Assembly (NCBI RefSeq): GCF_000004195.4
Contig: NC_030678.2
Span: 81,938,904 to 82,002,903, forward strand
Length of the DNA stretch: 64,000 bases
Direction: 5' to 3'
DNA from: Xenopus tropicalis
Lineage: Eukaryota; Chordata; Amphibia; Anura; Pipidae
The notes below the pieces were generated by a model. The model ran no database searches, was not told the origin of the DNA, and saw nothing but the letters and a program-made list of their open reading frames with translations. Positions within the stretch are counted from its first letter, which is position 1, and every line of letters begins with the position of its first letter. Of this stretch, positions 24,481-36,791 are shown piece by piece. A program made the position numbers and the translations under genes.

Positions 24481-25610
24481 GAGAAAGGGAAACATGCCTT
24501 ATACAGGAATCCTTGGCAGTCTTGGAAACTGCATGTAAGAATCATGATAGGTTGAAAATAAGGGAAAGCAGTTCTCGAATGGACTTAAATAATTTTTTTT
24601 TCAAAAGTATCAAATTGATCATAAATAATGCATATGACTTTGGTGATGGAAACTTTAGATGGTTCGCCTGTTCTCTTCTACAAGCACTAAGATGCTTACT
24701 GCTGAAAATGCAAATATAGATTACATATTGCTTTAAATACGACTAAGTGGCTCATAATTTATATCTGTATCCTTTTTATGAGCTAAGAGGGATCTTCACT
24801 AAAAATGCAACCTCTAAGGGATTAAACCAATAAAGTTAGACAATTACTGGCTTCGAAGGTGTAGCAAAACAAACAAAACTCTAACCTTATTCTACTCAGG
24901 TTAGGGAGACTCATCAAGTCCAGCACTCATACTTGGGTAAAGTATGAATTGCCCTGTGAAGGGAAAATATGAACTTGCTCTTTTTTTTTGAAATTGCTTT
25001 TATGATTCACCTATTTAAGAAAGGAGGCTATGTAAGTCATTAGTTACAAACAACAAACTTACAAATATCATTAGTTACACACTTACAGATATCTGCCTGT
25101 ATTTGCATTGTTTGGTGTTATATGGATATATGCAATGGGCATATGAGCTTTTCATTTGTTGATACAGATAATAATTTAGCGACAGCCTTAAGCAGAATGC
25201 AGCAATTCCAATCAGTTTGCATCTCTACATGATATATTTTACATAAGATGAGTAGAAAATTAAGTTGTATAAAGGTCTACTATCTTTTTATATGCAAAAC
25301 AACATTCTTGGTGGAGGTAAGCATATAACTTCAGGCTGGAGCATAATATTGCATACTGTTTTATTTATTTATGAAAGCTGAGGGAGTAGTGTCACATTTC
25401 TCTCTAATTTGTTCTCCGGTTGTAGTTTCTTTCCACCAGGATTAACTTGGGCTACCCTAATTTGATGTTAATCTGTATATCCCAACACATTTTAATACCA
25501 TTATTGCCTTCAGACTGGTCTTTTTTATAGAAACGTATCTGCTGTCCTCATTGCTAACACCATGAATATATATTACACTTAATCATAAAAAAAGCCTGCT
25601 GCCACCCTAT
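24481..25610. other. Intergenic, no gene seen
   Basis: AT-rich, no recognisable repeat and no supported reading frame. Confidence 0.45.
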
Positions 25611-26021
25611 GGGGCTTATTCATTAAAGTGCGAATTACGAGTACGATATGCGACAATTCGCATTAAATACGAAAACTTCTGATGTGTGTTAAGTTTGCGA
25701 AAAAGTCGCGTTGTGTTTGTATGAAAGTATCGTGGTACGATCCAAAAGTTAAAAATTTTCGTATCCGAACGATCGTAAACAGCGAAAACCTTTCTGACTT
25801 TGAACCTTCAGTGCATGATTTTGGAAGCCTCCCATAGGACTGAATGGCACTCTGCAACTCCAATCTGTCACGAATTCTGAAATTTTCGTACTCGTTTCGG
25901 CAAATACGATCTTGTCGCACAAATTGTCGCAAAGTTTCAGACAAATTTTGGCCAGAAAACAGCATTTCAGCATTTTCTGGCTGAAATCAGCATTGTGTGC
26001 ACAGTGACAGATGGATGCCCC
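25611..26021. mobile_element. GGGGCTTATTCATTAAAG-type DNA element, copy 1
   Basis: It starts GGGGCTTATTCATTAAAG and shares a long internal block with 59421-59896: TTTTCGTATCCGAACGATCG, GACTTTGAACCTTC, TTTTGGAAGCCTCCCATAG, AAATACGATCTTGTCGCAC. The right end (GATGGATGCCCCTCATG) is less certain. The termini resemble those of 16506-17091, suggesting one superfamily. Confidence 0.65.
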
Positions 26022-26087
26022 TCATGTTTAGCTCACTGCATCACAAGTGAAAGTACTACATTGGAAAAGGCGAATGCACAACTGAAG

Positions 26088-26577
26088 TTAAAGTGGACCT
26101 GTCACCCAGATATAAAAGCTGTATAATAAAAGTCCTTTTCAAATTAAACACGAAACCCAAATTCATTTTTATATTAACACATCCAAACCCATTATAAAGG
26201 CAATTAAAAATCCCAGCTGTTAATCATATATTGCTTGCCCCGCCTCTATGCCTTAGGCATAAATACCTTTAGCTTTCCATTCAGCACTACCTAGATGTCA
26301 CTGCACATCTCACTTTTCCCCTCCCTCCTCATCATCTAATTGTGTAGCCAGTGCATGGGCCTGGGCATCTGGTCCCCCATTCTGGCACATAAACAAGATT
26401 TTGGGGTGATACAAAGCTTGTCTTCATAACAGTGTCCACAAAATGGTGCCTACCTGCTTGCTTTGTCTGAGTAATTCCAATATATTATTTATATAGAGTA
26501 AGTAAAGTTTATTTTGCTCAACTAACAATATAGAAAATAATTTGGAGTTATTTCTTAGGGTGACAGGTCCCCTTTAA
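26088..26577. mobile_element. T2-type MITE, subfamily B copy 1 (complete)
   Basis: Starts TTAAAGTGGACCTGTCACCC and ends GGGTGACAGGTCCCCTTTAA, a TTAA-flanked inverted repeat. The interior order (AAAAGCTGTATAATAAAAG, CATATATTGC, CCATCTAATTGTGTAG or variant, CAGTGTCCACAAAATGG) is shared with copies at 46362-47154, 51075-51582 and 58538-60096. This one has no nested insertion and is the reference for the others. Confidence 0.85.
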
Positions 26578-27318
26578 GGCATATGGGCAACTTTTGGGGG
26601 GGGGGTTAAGATACTTGTGACTGTGGAACTTCAGTGCTTGGATGCTTCTAGACAAATCCCTGCAATGCATAGCAATCCCTGTTAAGGAAGATCATGATCT
26701 ATCAGTATATTATGAGCTTGTGGCTAGTAGATCACAGTGACCCAACATTACCTACATACAGCTTCCAGGTTACATTCAATTTAGATATTTGTAGCACATG
26801 AGCTGATATTTCTCACTACAATAAATTCACTAGTGAAGTGAACCCCAGATGTCTAAGTATGGGAACCCTTGATTTAAATATACTATTGCTACCTGCCCTG
26901 ATAAAAAAAGATTTCAGCCTGAAAAGCATTTTTGAGCATTTCTAGCACAATGGCAGTGGATTGGTCATTTGTGACATTATAGCAAAAAAATTCAACATTC
27001 CTGTATATACTATATCAAAAAAGGGGAAGTTGTCCTAGCCACTACATTTTGAAAACATTAATCAGAGGTGCAAGAGGTCCTCTGCATTCAACCATTATCA
27101 ATACAGTATATAAGAATTATTCCCTGTTTTGTTTAAAGGGATTGACATTTTAGCAGCTTAATGTACAGAATCTTATGTCTTATATACATTGATAATGGGT
27201 GAGTGCAGAGGACCATGAGTGTTTCTGTCCATATGTGATATTAGCCTTAGACAGGAAGATAAACAGGTCAAATGTCTTTCATTGCTATTTAAAACACTAC
27301 AGAATGGAAACCTTTTTA

Positions 27319-28897
27319 CAGTGGCTTGCAAAAGTATTCAGCCCCCTTGAACTTTTCCACATTTTGTCACATTACAGCCACAAACATGAATCAATTTTAT
27401 TGGAATTCCACGCGAAAGACCAATGCAAAGTGGTGTACATGTGAGAAGTGGAACGAAAATCATACATGATTCCAAACATTTTTTACAAATAAATAACTGC
27501 AAAGTGGGGTGTGCGTAATTACTTTGTAGAACCACCTTTTGCTGCAATTACAGCTGCCAGTCTTTTAGGGTATGTCTCTATCAGCTTTGCACATCTAGAG
27601 ACTGAAATCATTGCCCATTCTTCTTTGCAAAACAGCTCCAGCTCAGTCAGATTAGATGGACAGCGTTTGTGAACAGCAGTTTTCAGATCTTGCCACAGAT
27701 TCTTGATTGGATTTAGATCTGGACTTTGACTGGGCCATTCTAACACATGGATATGTTTTGTTTTAAACCATTCCATTGTTGCCCTGGCTTTATGTTTAGG
27801 GTCGTTGTGCTGCTGGATGGTGAACCTCCGCCCCAGTCTCAAGTCTTTTGCAGACTCCAAGAGATTTTCTTCCAAGATTGCCCTGTATTTGGCTCCATCC
27901 ATCTTCCCATCAACTCTGACCAGCTTCCCTGTCCCTGCTGAAGAGAAGCACCCCCAGAGAATGATGCTGCCACCACCATATTTGACAGTGGGGATGGTGT
28001 GTTTAGAGTGATGTGCAGTGTTAGTTTTCCGCCACACATAGCGTTTTGCATTTTGTCCAAAAAGTTCCATTTTGGTCTCATCTGACCAGAGCACCTTCTT
28101 CCACATGTTTGCTGTGTCCCCCACATGGCTTGTGGCAAACCGCAAACGGGACCTCTTATGGTTTTCTGTTAACAATGGCTTTCTTCTTGCCACTCTTCCA
28201 TAAAGGCCAACTTTGTGCAGTGCACGACTAATAGTTGTCCTATGGAAAGATTCCCCCACCTGAGCTGTAGATCTCTGCAGCTCGTCCAGAGTCACCATGG
28301 GCCTCTTGGCTGCATTTCTGATCAGCGCTCTCCTTGTTCGGCCTGTGAGTTTAGGTGGACGGCCTTGTCATGGTAGGTTTACAGTTGTGCCATACTCCTT
28401 CCATTTCTGAATGATTGCTTGAACAGTGCTCCGTGGGATGTTCAAGGCTTTGGAAATCTTTTTGTAGCCTAAGCCTGCTTTAAATTTCTCAATAACTTTA
28501 TCCCTGACCTGTCTGGTGTGTTCTTTGGACTTCATGGTGTTGTTGCTCCCAATATTCTTTTAGACAACCTCTGAGGCCATCACAGAGCAGCTGTATTTGT
28601 ACTGACATTAGATTACACACAGGTGCACTCTATTTAGTCATTAGCACTCATCAGGCAATGTCTATGGGCAACTGACTGCACTCAGACCAAAGGGGGCTGA
28701 ATAATTATGCACACCCCACTTTGCAGTTATTTATTTGTAAAAAATGTTTGGAATCATGTATGATTTTCGTTCCACATGTACACCACTTTGTATTGGTCTT
28801 TCACGTGGAATTCCAATAAAATTGATTCATGTTTGTGGCTGTAATGTGACAAAATGTGGAAAAGTTCAAGGGGGCCGAATACATTTGCAAGCCACTG
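27319..28897 (-). mobile_element. Complete Tc1/mariner element with ~200-bp inverted repeats
   Basis: Terminal repeats (27319 to about 27521, and about 28702 to 28897) begin CAGTGGCTTGCAAAAGTATTC and match as reverse complements over about 200 bp, apart from a 7-bp gap and point differences. TA dinucleotides at 27317-27318 and 28898-28899 are the target duplication. Total length is 1579 bp, the size of a full Tc1 element. The transposase frame runs on the minus strand. The CCCCCTTGAACTTTTCCAC end region and the inner GGGGGCTGAATA repeat give the direct-repeat layout known in this family. Confidence 0.95.
27519..28535 (-). pseudogene. Tc1 transposase, inactivated
   Basis: The element-encoded DDE transposase binds the inverted repeats and cuts and pastes the element. 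The in-frame ATG is at 28535; 338 codons run to the stop at 27519-27521, which falls in the left terminal repeat. The length is normal for Tc1. The N-terminal part carries helix-turn-helix words such as KISKALNIPRSTVQ. Three lesions: an in-frame TGA at 28368-28370 (codon 56); the second catalytic residue, normally D in DNDPKH, is H (QQHNDPKH); and the catalytic E of the SPDLNPIENLW motif is K. The first catalytic D (WSDET) is kept. After the TGA, a 259-codon frame from 28298 is uninterrupted. The enzyme cannot be active. Confidence 0.93.
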
Positions 28898-29003
28898 TAT
28901 ATAATGTGCAGATGATTGTTTCACTATATTAGAAATTGTGCCTGTTGTCTCTTACACATTAAACACACTTCTAAAGGAACTTGTAATATTGTGTGTTTGT
29001 GTT

Positions 29004-29295
29004 AATGTACACAGGCCCATTTTAGCTGCTGATACTGGTCCTTTAGGCCAATTTGGCAGCTAATCTGCCCGTGTATGGGCAGAACGATGGGCCTCCCAGA
29101 CATCTGGGCTAAAATCGGGCAGGTTTAATTTCCTGTCGCTCGTTGATGTAGTCCCCGAACCGATGGCACCTATATCCCAGGGCCAGACGACCGAATCAGC
29201 CGATATCATCCACCCGTTGGTGGGCATATTGGGAGAAGAATCACTCACTTGCCGATCTTGCCAAACAAATGGCTCTTACAGTGCATGGCCAACTT
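29004..29295. mobile_element. MITE of the AAAGGTGGCCATACACG family, copy 3
   Basis: Shares CATTTTAGCTGCTGATACTG, GCTAATCTGCCCGTGTATGG and the end GTGCATGGCCAACTT with copies at 22178 and 19028. The left tip has decayed. Confidence 0.65.
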
Positions 29296-30104
29296 GTCTG
29301 ACTGTGATGAAGAAATTATAATGCAACTGCCACAAAATCCCCTCTACCTACTTGTATGCCAGCAGAGCTGCATTATGTGAAATACATGCTTTGTTCTCTG
29401 TGCTGCAATACTATCTTGTAAACCCATACACAAGGGCGCATTTCTTCAATATCACGCAATTCAACTGCTAATGGAAATTGGTGTTACTGATTAAACATTA
29501 TCTGCAAAGCTTTGCAAAATATGCTGGCAATAAATAAAGGTAAGGGTAAAAATTTGTCATCAAATTCCAAAATGACCACCCACTTATTCTTCTTTTATAA
29601 ATCTTACTAATTTGGTGCCACCATACATCAAAGTCATATTTTCTACTTTATGCAGTAATGCAGTGCACATTTGTAGCCACCAAGGGTCATCTGTAGTTGT
29701 AACATGATCTGGCTGGCTGTGGGTGCCTGATGCGGTAGCTAAAGCTGTACAACACAGATATAAAAAAATCAGACATATTGCAAACTGTCTTAAAATACTG
29801 ATGTCTGTGTGAAACTAAAAAGTTCTGTGAAACAAGTAAAAAAAAATGAAGAAATCCACATTTACATTTTTGTACACGGTGCGCCAATTAACTAGTGCTC
29901 CCTCATTGGAAGAAAAGCTCGAGAGAGATCAGAGAAAACAATCTATGAAAAGGGGGATAAAATACCTAAATGAGGTATTAAATAATGCCATAAAATAATG
30001 GTGCAAATTATGGTGTTTGTGAGGTGTAAAAGAAAATATACCATTCATACCCCACATAGTACTTTTTAAAAGATGGTCTCAGACATGTACTATGCAAATT
30101 AATT
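29296..30104. other. Intergenic, no gene seen
   Basis: No supported gene or recognisable repeat. Confidence 0.45.
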
Positions 30105-30474
30105 TTAAAGTGATACCGACACGAAAAAATTACTTTTCAAATTATGAATCTACTTAAAAAGTTACCTATAGGTCATGTTGATCTTTTTTCACTGTTAGGG
30201 CTGCTTTTGTATGTAATTGTTTCTTGAAGTGCTTAAACCTGACTGTTTTGCCAACCTGACTGTCCCTTCTCCGCCTCTCAGTTATAGCTTCTAATGCTAA
30301 CAGCCTACTGCTGCACAGATATGGCCACCCCCTCATAGAAGAACATGGGGGATCAGATAAGGAATGGAAAAACATCAGCAAATACTTTTATGCCAAAATT
30401 TTAAAAGCTCATGCAAAGACAATGTTATGATAGATGTCAAAAAGGTTTCATTTCTGGTGTCAGTATCTCTTTAA
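30105..30474. mobile_element. T2-type MITE, subfamily C
   Basis: Left end TTAAAGTGATACCGACACG, right end GTGTCAGTATCTCTTTAA: inverted repeats with TTAA on each side. No other copy of this subfamily was noticed in the window. Confidence 0.8.
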
Positions 30475-32619
30475 GGAGAGATACACAGCTTTATCAAGAC
30501 ACCATTTATTTACTCTTTTTACACAATTTTCCTGGCCTAAATAATTTTATACAGCTTTAAAATAGACCCCAATGCTCTTGTTCAAAAATTGTAGAAGCGG
30601 ACAAGCAAAGCACTTCTTTTTACATCCCTTTGGTAAGCTATACATATATGAGAAGTTACACATAATAAGTTTGTCAGTTACTGAAGTAGGTTGTCAGTCA
30701 GAGTGAGGGAATGAGACAGCATCAGTCACTGGAGGGGAATGTCACTTACTATAAGACATTTCTGAAGGAGGGTGTCAATAATTGACTTCACTCAGGCATA
30801 GTTCAAAATACTGAAAATACCGAATCTCTACATTTCATACAGGGAAAGTTATTTTAGAAAGGGCTTCCACTGAAATGCACTCATCAGGCAAAGTGCAAAA
30901 CATAAACTTCACCAAAGTAACTGGATGTTATATATTTTAAATGTGTATCATGTTCTTTGTTATTTATGTGTGACATGACTTCAGTCGCACTTGCATTTGT
31001 AGCTAAATTGTAAACAAGTACTAGCATTAGCAGTGGCATGTGGCATGAGTGCAACTCTTAATCCTGTTACTAATTTGTTTTCATTTAATTGGAATTTAAT
31101 TGCACCTATTATGAAGCAATATGCTGCTTGAACATCAGATCCCTAAAACATCCATGGAATGTAGGAGATATAGATTTGTTATGTTAACCAATAGATAAGT
31201 ACAGTGTGGTATTATGTTATCTTTAAAGAGCTATTGTGCATCTGGGATTGATATTTTTGTCTCATTTTTATAATTTATTTTCCTTGAACCCAGCATTCTG
31301 AGGGGAGAGAAAAAAGGTTAATATTGGGCAGATTCCCAATCAGCTTAAGGAACGTGCAATGGTTGCTTGAATGGCTAACAAAAAATAAAAATGTTTAACT
31401 CATTCATTTAATTGGATCTTGCTTGGTGGATGAATATCAATAAGGAGCATTAAATGGCAGCCGAAAAAAAGGATAATCTCATCCCAAGGTGCAATGTTGC
31501 AAGGGGGTTACCACTTAAGAATGTATGATGTATGCATCTGATGTACACTTCATGCAGGGTTCTCAAATGAGAAAATATTTCAACAAAGCAGGTTTTTAGG
31601 ATACCCTTAGATGCACAAGATGCACTTAGATGCACAAGTCAGTAAGCTGAAGCATAAGTCATTTGAATTAACCCATCTGAGAAAATTGTTTCATTGTTGG
31701 AGGGCTTGAGGAATGGAATAAAGAATCATTGATCTAATAACTCAGTGAGCGACACTGCCCTCCAGAAGAAGGATCTTAGAGAATGTTATACAGAGCATGT
31801 AACCTCAGTTCTCTTCTTGCTAATCCACCATGCAAATTTAGGTAAAGAATCTCATGTTCATCAACCACGTCACCATAGTTAGCAGCACCCGCATGCTGTT
31901 CACTACCAAGCACATGTACTCTCTGTGTGCTCTGACCTTCACAGCACAGAAGGAGGGGTTCTTTTCCCCGCAGGCCCAGTTCTGTCATCAAAATGTCTGT
32001 CTTTCTCAATCATTTCAGTCCTGTGACATGGGACAGAGAATTTGCTGGAAAAGGATGCTCTAAAAAAAACTGTCAAAAAGAATTTATCTCAAATCTGCAC
32101 TTTGGTGTTTGCAGAGAGTCATCTTTACCACCTGACCCCACCATACTTTAGTCCAAAAACCAACCATGCAGATCACAGTATAAAACAAATGCTTTAAAAT
32201 GCATTAGGGGGCTTCAAAATTGTTGGTATTTGCGTATACTGCAAAGGATTCTGGAGTTGTGGCTTAGTCATGCCCCCATTCAATGACCCACTGAACTGGA
32301 GATGCATATTAATCCATATGGTGTGCATATGGCCTTTTCATTAAGCAGTTTATCTGATGTTAATTTGCATTGTTGTCATTGTTAGTTCCATAAAAATAAT
32401 GCATGTTAACCTTAGGCACTGTACACACAAGCAATTATTTTGTTTTATAGGTTTGAAGATCCTACAAGGTGTTATAGTGCCATAGTTTTAACGCTTATCT
32501 CTGCAGTCTTAATGAAATATATTTAGCTCAATTTCTTTCAGCTTAACATGCCTTATGAGGCAGTCTGGATTTTCAACTATATTTGAGTTTAGAGACAGAT
32601 TGATCTGATATCTGAACTT
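30475..32619. other. Intergenic; possible old coding-derived stretch at 31.7-32.1 kb
   Basis: No gene is supported. The part 31740-32070 has a more balanced composition and overlapping frames on both strands (77 and 69 codons), but I do not recognise a protein in either. It may be an old processed pseudogene or chance. Confidence 0.35.
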
Positions 32620-32806
32620 TTCCACCCACACTCCAAAAACCTTCAGATAGTTTAATTGGCTACTAATGATTTTTAACCTTAGATGTGTATGTTGTGTGAA
32701 TGTGAAGTGACCTTAGATTGTAAGCTCCATTAGAACAGAGAAATGTAACTGTAAACAGTTTCTATGAAGGTATTGTTTAACATGGTACAATATAAATTAA
32801 AGATAA
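32620..32806 (+). repeat. SINE-like dispersed repeat, copy 2
   Basis: Shares CACTCCAAAAACCTTCAGATAG, TTTAATTGGCTACTAATG, CCTTAGATTGTAAGCTCCAT and the ATATAAATTAAAG-type tail with 23433-23673. Diverged. Confidence 0.65.
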
Positions 32807-33493
32807 TAATGTTTTTATATAAGATTGAACTATCTTATCTTAATGTGTCATAACATTAAGTTTGCATAACTTCATAATTTATGTGTTAATCAGAGCTCTA
32901 TGGCAATGTGGTTTAAAAGTCTTATGAATGAAAAGCAGACCTCTGAGGCTTTGAGGGCTCAGTAAAGTGAAGTCAAGATCTAGGGTGTGGAAAAGGCTTT
33001 GAAGAATACTCAAGAGCTTTAAAAAAAGAAAAAAAAAGGCTGCATATGGGAATAACAAATCTACATTGCAGTGTATATAGACAGCTCTGCACACGTAATA
33101 ATGTGCATTGACAGATCTTTGAAATGTAAATGTTAGGAAAGCGATGTATATTTGACAAACAACCACATAAAGAATGTGCCTTACAGGGTTATGTAATATT
33201 AGATATGTGATACTAGTTGTTTGAATAAATCTCATATATAGACACACTCCATACAAACTCACATGTGCCAACATGTGAGTGACATTTTTTTCTTGTATAC
33301 ATATGCACATATGCAAAATCAGATCAGTAAATATCAGTGCACTTGTACATAGGTTTCTGAAGGCTGTGGTTAGCGTTAGAAACCTGTTCTTGCTTTTAAT
33401 TTTTTTTAGAAACCAGGGTTATAGGACTGGGACACTCAGGACTCACCTGATAACATAACAATTTAAATACACAATCAACATAACAGAAGCTGC

Positions 33494-34010
33494 TTAAGGC
33501 TAATGTCAGACCAGGTGTATGGCGTATATTTTCGGCAAGCTAAAAAGCTAAAAAACGCTTGCTGAAAATACCACCATACGCCTCCTACCTGTGCCTGCAC
33601 CCTGAATGAATGGAATACGCTAAGGCGCAGGCACATGTAGCCGATATCCGCATAAAAATGTGAGTCTTGCGTTTTTATGCATATTTCAGCTACATGTGCC
33701 TGCACCTGGGCGTATTTCATTCATTTGGGTGCAGGCACAGGTAGGAGGCATATGGCGGTATGTTCAGCAAGCTTTTTTCAGCTTGCCGAATGCCTGGTCT
33801 GACATTTATGCATAGAAATACGCATAAAAATGCAAGACTTTGTATAATCTCGTATTTTTGTGCAGATATCGGCTACATGTGCCTGCACCCGAGCATTTTC
33901 CATTCATTCAGGTGCAGGCACAGATAGGAGGCGTATGGCGGTATTTTCGGCAAGCGTTTTTCAGCTTGCTTAAAATATATGTCATACGCCTGGTCTGACA
34001 TTAGCCTAAG
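33494..34010. mobile_element. Multi-arm foldback element
   Basis: Ends TTAAGGCTAATGTCAGACC and GGTCTGACATTAGCCTAAG are inverted. Between them the same arm (AGGAGGCGTATGGCGGTATTTTCGGCAAGC and its complement in pieces, plus TACATGTGCCTGCACC) occurs three times: once in one orientation and twice in the other. An extra internal GCCTGGTCTGACATTTATGC at about 33790 marks an inner terminus. This implies a partial internal duplication of a simple palindromic MITE. Confidence 0.8.
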
Positions 34011-36117
34011 CCTGTAATGGAAATAAGACTGGGTTGATTAGATAATTAAATCCAGGCTTCGGCCCACCAGTTTATGTAGCATAAATGTAGTTTTGTGCCT
34101 TCTCTTAACCAGCTGGTTGTTAGGATGCCCCTCCCTTAACCTGAAAGAACGGTTTACATTTGGGAGCTGTGCCCCTGTGCTGGCCTTTGAAAGATAATCT
34201 CACTAGCTCAATTGTTGTGTAAAACAATGCACCATAAAAGTTAGAGAGCCAATGTTGGATACTTAATGGGACATTATAAATAAAGGCTCTGTGAATCGAC
34301 TTTTATTTGAGAACTATGCTGGACTGAAAGAAACTGCCTTGTTCCTACTTATAGTGATGAAATGCAGAAGATCAGAGAATTCTTCACAAAGTGGTTGAAC
34401 ATCTGGGATGCTGCCCTTTAGCACTCAGGTATATATTTGATAGTGCTGCAATGGAGAGGTATCTTGATATAAACTAAAAGCTCAGTTTGTCAAAAGGTAT
34501 AATGAATATAAAGGTTCATTAAATTAAATAAAAGAGATGTTGATTTTAGACGTCTAAAGGAACCTAACTAGGCTCTGTGTAGCAAAAGTACAGGATTTTT
34601 AAAAGGTTTTAAGGTAGAGGATTCAGATAATCAAGTTTTAAAATCCTTTAATAACTTCATCAAATACACAGTAATCACAAGAAATTGTGAAATGAGAAAC
34701 CATCAGACTACACTAGTTCCACTTTCCCCCTCAGGTTACATGTTCCCATCGTCCAATTGATCTGTCACCCTTTCATTCATCACACTCTACTTGCCCTTAA
34801 GAAACACCCTAGGTTATCTGGGGATATTTTAGCAGCTTAGAGTACATACAGGTGCAACCCAGGCTTTGAAAGTAATGCTTAACAAGAACAAATCACCAAA
34901 AAAGACATTCCAGCTTTTTTGATGTATGGAATCATCTAAAAGATGGCTAAAATATGTGAGACAAAATGTAGTTAATGTAGATAAATTTCTTCACCCATGC
35001 AAAACATTCTTTAAATCTAATGCTAATTACAGTGGTGTGCTCTTCTAATCTTCTGCACAATGCAAATGGGTCTCCGTACAATGTGGTATATACAGTACAT
35101 GTGGCGAGCATGAATAGAAAACCATTTACTGTAGCAGTGGGTTGTAGATAAATTTAAAAATGTGTTTTTTTAAGAGCTGGGATTCAGGAGAAATAATTTA
35201 TTGCTTGAGTCAAAAATAATGTCATTTAGGGTTAGGAAAGCACTTTAATTTGGTACAACATATGTAATAAATAATTTTTCTTAATTTAATAAATGCCCTT
35301 AAATTTGTGTGCCTTGATAATTCAGTGTTTTTATTAAAGAAATACTTTCCAAAACACTAAAAAAAAACACATGCACATATCACCATAGCTGCCAGCAAAA
35401 TTAATTTTCACGCACACTTTGTTGCTGTTTTAAAATGAGATTTACAACGCATTTATGTTTAAGCACAACTATTGGTTACAATGTAAGAACAGAAGTAAGA
35501 TCAGTACAATTCTGTTGTGTGGGTCATCAGTTTTTAAAACTAAGAACACATCTAGACACACACTAAATACCAGAGACCATCCCTAGAAATAACAGACAGC
35601 TGGTGCAAATACACACACTACAGGTCATGGGTACACGTATCCTGTGCTGATACAGGAAAGGGCTTTTCCCCAAACTTTTGCCAAAAAGAAGAAAGCACAA
35701 AATTGCCAAAGATGCCATTGTACAATTTAGCATTTAGATTTTCTTTCATTGGAACTAGGGCCTCTTGCTCAAACCATAAAAACAGCCTTGGTTGTATAGC
35801 TTTCTCCCTTATAATGGGAAATGCCTGTTTGATCCTGTAGAGAAAAGCCCAAGAGAACATAATTAAGACATAATTTACAGGATGATTCCTGTAAATTACC
35901 TATTTACTTACAATGTAATATTAAGTTATTGGGCCTATGCAAGAACCCAGAGTCTTTGGTTTATAAAATATGGTGTTTGGATGCTGATGCCACTAAACAT
36001 TTTAAAACAAATTTAAAACTCTTCACCAGCTGTGATAGGTTTGCCTGAACCAGAGTTACTTGAAAATTCAGGGACACATCTAGATAATCCACGTAGAAAG
36101 GCTGTACTCATTGCAGT
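34011..36117. other. Intergenic, no gene seen
   Basis: AT-rich sequence without recognisable repeats or supported frames. Confidence 0.45.
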
Positions 36118-36619
36118 TTAAAGGAGAATGCAAGTCAAAATTTAAAAAGCATACTGCCCAATAGTCCTCCTATTGTTTAGTAAAAACGCCACACTTGTGG
36201 CTCACCTAATCAAATATTTACTCAGTCACACTTACTTCACATTTTCTACAACAGGCAGCCATCTCTAAAAAGGTATTCTCCCTTCCTTTCCCTCCTTGCT
36301 TCATATGTGTTTCATTCCCTCCCCCCCTCCCCTCTGCCAGATCCTTTTCTGATTGGCTGGTGGGCATGTGTAGCTCAGAACAGGAGACAGGATCAAGTTA
36401 CACACATGCTCAGAGAATAGGAAGGCTGCCGCTGGCAGCCTGCAGGAAGGGGAGAGAGATTTCAGTGATGTCACTGTAGTCTTCACACTGCTGTAGGTTA
36501 CCAGCACCATATCTCAGAGAAGCAAGCAGGGATCTGGGAATTTAGATATGCAGTAAGTACTTAAAAATAATGCCTTTAGACTTACTTTTAATTTATATTA
36601 ACCTTTCATTGTCCTTTAA
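36118..36619. mobile_element. T2-type MITE, subfamily D
   Basis: TTAAAGGAGAATGCAAGTC at the left and CCTTTCATTGTCCTTTAA at the right, with TTAA at both edges. It ends only 57 bp before the next TTAA-flanked element. Confidence 0.75.
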
Positions 36620-36791
36620 TTTAAATGCAATCAGTGCAGCCATGTGCCATACATTTATTACATATGCCTCTAAATTTTAAAGGAGATCGAAACCCTAAAA
36701 ATGAATATGGGTAGAAATGCCATATTTTATATTATAAACTGACTGCACTGACTTAAAGTTTCAGCATCTCTATAGTAGTAATGATATAGGT

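Noticed and set aside
27317..28899. Tc1 element as an active transposon
   Set aside because: A premature TGA and replacement of two catalytic residues make the encoded enzyme inactive.
32879..33316. 145-codon minus-strand frame
   Set aside because: Hydrophobic-looking but with no motif and no splice or promoter support; AT-rich intergenic chance frame.
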